Of a stretch of 64,000 bases of DNA, positions 61,462 through 64,000 are shown piece by piece. Origin of the DNA: Nitrospira sp. MA-1 (lineage in GTDB: Bacteria; Nitrospirota; Nitrospiria; Nitrospirales; UBA8639); assembly GCA_032139905.1 (NCBI GenBank), contig JAQJDB010000004.1, forward strand, positions 294,918-358,917, read 5' to 3'. The position numbers and the translations under genes are program-made. The notes beneath the pieces are model-generated. The model saw only the letters and a list, made by a program, of their open reading frames with translations. It ran no database searches and was not told where the DNA came from. The stretch's first letter is position 1. The number at the start of each line of letters is the position of its first letter.

Positions 61462-63615
61462 ATGAATTCAGCATTGCATGATAAGACCATTGCGAAGGAA
61501 TTGAAGATCACCGACAAGCAGGTCACGGCCACGGTGAGTCTGCTGGATGATGGCGCCACGGTGCCGTTTCTTTCACGGTACCGCAAAGAAGTCACCGGCG
61601 GGTTGGATGAGGTTGTCATTACCTCCATTCGGGACCGCGTGGCGCAGCTTCGAGAATTGGATAAACGGCGGGAGGTCATCCTGGCCTCGCTCGAGGAACA
61701 AGGCAAGCTGACCGATGTGCTGCGAGAGCAGGTGCAGGCGGCCACGACCATGACCGAATTGGAAGACATCTATTTACCCTACCGACCCAAGCGCCGCACC
61801 AGAGCCATGATCGCCAAAGAACGAGGATTGGAACCGTTGGCGTTGAGCCTCTGGGCACAAGATGCCCAATTGAATGTCGAAGCGGAAGCGCAGAAATTTT
61901 TGAATCCGGAACTGAGCGTCGAGACGGTGGAGGACGCGTTGGCCGGTGCGCGCGATATCATGGCCGAATGGATCAGCGAAGATCTGCAGGCTCGCGCCTC
62001 CATGCGTGCCCTGTATCTGGAACAAGGGACTTTCAAGACCACGGCTGTGCGCGGAAAAGATGTGCAAGGCAGTAAGTATCGGGATTATGTTGAATGGGAA
62101 GAACCGGTGGCCAAGGCGCCATCCCATCGTGTGCTGGCCATGCGGCGTGGCGAGGTGGAAGGTTTTCTGACCTTTCGTGTGCTGGTGCCGGAAGCCGAAG
62201 CCCTCTCAATTCTGCATCGCCTCTTTGTGAAAGGAAAGGGGCCCGCATCGGAACAGGTCATCCTGGCCGTCAAAGATAGCTTTACCAGGCTCCTGGCCCT
62301 TTCCATGGAAACCGAAGCCCGCTTGGTCACCAAAACCCGGGCCGATCAAACGGCCATAGAAGTGTTTGCCCAAAATGTGCAGCAACTGCTCATGGCGCCA
62401 CCTCTGGGACAGAAGACCGTCCTGGCCATCGATCCGGGATTTCGCACCGGATGTAAAATGGTCTGTTTGGACCGACAGGGCACCTTGCGTCATACGGAGA
62501 CCATCTTTCCGCATCTGGGAACAGGCGGAGCCGCTAAGGCGGGAGACACGGTGGTGGAGTTGTGTCAGCGTTTTCAGGTTGAGGCGATCGCAGTGGGCAA
62601 TGGGACGGCCGGGAGGGAGACCGAAACGTTCCTGCGCGCGCTCAAATTGCCATCCGCCATCCCGATCGTCATGGTCAACGAAAGCGGCGCGTCCGTCTAT
62701 TCCGCGTCTCCGGTCGCCCGGGAGGAATTTCCCGATCACGATGTGACGGTGCGCGGCGCGGTCTCGATCGGGCGGCGTCTGATGGATCCCTTAGCCGAAC
62801 TGGTGAAAATCGATCCCAAGGCCATCGGCGTCGGGCAATACCAACATGATGTTGATCAGAGCATCTTAAAGCAACGGCTCCAGGATGTGGTGATCAGTTG
62901 CGTCAATCGGGTAGGGGTGGACGTCAATATGGCCAGCCCGCAACTGCTCACGGCCGTCTCCGGCGTCGGGCCGCAACTCGCCACGAATATCGTGGCCTAT
63001 CGACAGGAACATGGTCCGTTTGCGAGCCGGACGGCATTAAAGAAAGTCCCCCGCCTGGGAGCCAAAGCGTTTGAACAAGCCGCAGGATTTTTACGCATCA
63101 CCGATGGGGAGCATCCGCTGGATGCCAGTGCCGTGCATCCCGAACGGTATGCCGTGGTTAACGCGATGGCGAAAGATTTAGGCTGCACCGTCAAGGATCT
63201 CATGAGGGATCCTGCCAGACAACGCACGATCGATCTCACTCGATACATCACGGAGGAAGTGGGTAAGCCGACCTTAACGGATATTCTCACCGAATTGGCC
63301 AAACCCGGCCGTGATCCCCGTCAACAATTTGAAGCCGTGAAATTTGATGAAGGGGTGCAATCCATCGAGCAGGTTAAGCCGGGCATGATCATGTCCGGGG
63401 TGGTGACCAATGTCACGGCCTTTGGCGCGTTCGTCGACATCGGCGTGCATCAGGATGGGCTCGTCCATATTAGTCAACTCGCCAACAAATTTGTCAGTGA
63501 TCCCAACACGGTGGTGCAGGTCAACCAACAAGTCAAAGTCACCGTGCTGGAAGTCGACATACCCCGCAAGCGCATTTCCCTTTCCATGAAAGCGGCCTCA
63601 AACGGGAAGCTCTGA
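61462..63615 (+). CDS. tex: Tex family transcription accessory protein
   Basis: A 717-residue nucleic-acid-binding protein acting on RNA/transcription complexes. Order of domains: N-terminal HTH-like part (KELKITDKQVTATVSLLDDG; VPFLSRYRKEVTGGLDE), a YqgF/RNase-H-like domain near 320-450 (TVLAIDPGFRTGCKMVCLD; AVGNGTAGRETE), helix-hairpin-helix repeats near 490-560 (LTAVSGVGPQLATNIVAY; KKVPRLGAKAFEQAAGFL), and a C-terminal S1 RNA-binding domain from about 641 (GVVTNVTAFGAFVDIGVHQD). Normal family length. The ribosome site before ATG 61462 is weak. Confidence 0.97.
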   Translation: MNSALHDKTIAKELKITDKQVTATVSLLDDGATVPFLSRYRKEVTGGLDEVVITSIRDRVAQLRELDKRREVILASLEEQGKLTDVLREQVQAATTMTELEDIYLPYRPKRRTRAMIAKERGLEPLALSLWAQDAQLNVEAEAQKFLNPELSVETVEDALAGARDIMAEWISEDLQARASMRALYLEQGTFKTTAVRGKDVQGSKYRDYVEWEEPVAKAPSHRVLAMRRGEVEGFLTFRVLVPEAEALSILHRLFVKGKGPASEQVILAVKDSFTRLLALSMETEARLVTKTRADQTAIEVFAQNVQQLLMAPPLGQKTVLAIDPGFRTGCKMVCLDRQGTLRHTETIFPHLGTGGAAKAGDTVVELCQRFQVEAIAVGNGTAGRETETFLRALKLPSAIPIVMVNESGASVYSASPVAREEFPDHDVTVRGAVSIGRRLMDPLAELVKIDPKAIGVGQYQHDVDQSILKQRLQDVVISCVNRVGVDVNMASPQLLTAVSGVGPQLATNIVAYRQEHGPFASRTALKKVPRLGAKAFEQAAGFLRITDGEHPLDASAVHPERYAVVNAMAKDLGCTVKDLMRDPARQRTIDLTRYITEEVGKPTLTDILTELAKPGRDPRQQFEAVKFDEGVQSIEQVKPGMIMSGVVTNVTAFGAFVDIGVHQDGLVHISQLANKFVSDPNTVVQVNQQVKVTVLEVDIPRKRISLSMKAASNGKL

Positions 63616-63677
63616 GTCGCGAGGGTCATTTCGCTAAGCCATGTGGCTGTGAGCTGGCCCAAGATTCTTCGTTACAC

Positions 63678-63842
63678 TCAGAGTTGGCGTCCCTCCTCTT
63701 CAATGAGGCCAAACGTGGCGTCAATGGTTTTGGCCACTTTTGCCGAAACAGAAGTGGCTCGGCTGCCGGGCCGAAACCCGGCATCGGTCAGTCCTTGCAG
63801 CTCATTCCAGGCGTTCGTTGAAGGTAATCCAACTTCTTTCCG
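63678..63842 (-). pseudogene. Possible 3' remnant or frameshifted small gene
   Basis: A minus-strand frame ending at 63678 reads ELQGLTDAGFRPGSRATS, then AKVAKTIDATFGLIEEEG, which looks protein-like, but I find no start codon inside it. In-frame stops lie at 63843-63848. An ATG just upstream is in another frame, so a frameshift may separate start from end. Low confidence. Confidence 0.3.
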
Positions 63843-64000
63843 TCATTATGCCTGCGCTCTTCCCTCTTTGATGGAAATTTCTCAAAAAAAACTTCCCTAT
63901 GTTTTCCGACGCCTGCCGGTTGGCCCAAAGGAGGGACGCTCTTGGCTGCGGTTTCAACCGGTCGCTGCAACATCTAATCTCTAATAATAGAGAGGAGGAT

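Noticed and set aside
1..64000. tRNA, rRNA, CRISPR arrays and replication origin
   Set aside because: Scanning by eye I saw no cloverleaf with a TTCGA arm, no rRNA stretch, no regularly spaced repeats, and no DnaA-box cluster.

Overview
The window reads as chromosomal DNA from a Gram-negative bacterium with moderate-to-high GC. Evidence for this is the many Sec signal peptides and lipoboxes, TolC-like outer-membrane factors, FadL, Slp-like and other outer-membrane proteins, a cis/trans fatty-acid isomerase, and Tex. The style of the secreted lipoproteins (repeated DUF3313 and DUF4410 paralogues) suggests Nitrospirota (Nitrospira-like). That is an inference from gene flavour only; no rRNA or tRNA is present to anchor it.

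Layout. 0-9 kb: a DUF3313 lipoprotein with an intact IS3-family element just upstream, two tandem TolC/CzcC-type outer-membrane factors, an orphan ParA ATPase with a small tail-anchored partner, CorA, an EF-hand protein and a small lipoprotein. 9-31 kb: a mostly minus-strand accessory region. It holds a TMEM175-like channel, a dead alpha-carbonic anhydrase, a HAD phosphatase, a membrane protein, three sulfatases and their formylglycine-generating enzyme, an AI-2E-type exporter, a dead SemiSWEET gene, four DUF4410 lipoprotein copies (two dead), and a DUF3604 / HupE-like / parvulin trio. 31-45 kb: secreted small proteins, a tandem pair of glycine-zipper proteins, an Slp-like lipoprotein, MltF, a second sulfatase followed by a HAD-phosphatase remnant, and a TetR regulator with a palindromic operator repeated at the next promoter. 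45-50 kb: a two-gene cassette, a secreted protein with three cysteine-bearing tail-collar-like repeats and a 1225-residue protein with a beta-rich front, an Ig-like middle and a long helical/hydrophobic rear. 50-64 kb: DUF4105 protein, an alpha/beta-hydrolase lipoprotein, DUF3313 lipoproteins, FadL, Cti and Tex.

How the genes may work together. The 10.7-20.2 kb block is an operon-like set for periplasmic sulfate/phosphate-ester hydrolysis: FGE installs formylglycine in the sulfatases, and the HAD enzyme supplies a phosphatase. A second sulfatase copy at 39.9 kb is followed by a deleted HAD gene, so the sulfatase plus HAD pair looks like a module that was duplicated and then partly lost. FadL next to Cti suggests handling of fatty acids at the envelope.

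The strongest unexpected signals are (i) the 45-50 kb collar/giant-protein cassette, (ii) a 189-198 bp MITE-like element in three copies with 12-bp inverted ends and 5-6-bp target duplications, (iii) a TTGAC-N5-GTCAA operator shared by two promoters, one apparently giving a leaderless tetR mRNA, and (iv) unusually dense gene decay between 10 and 25 kb.
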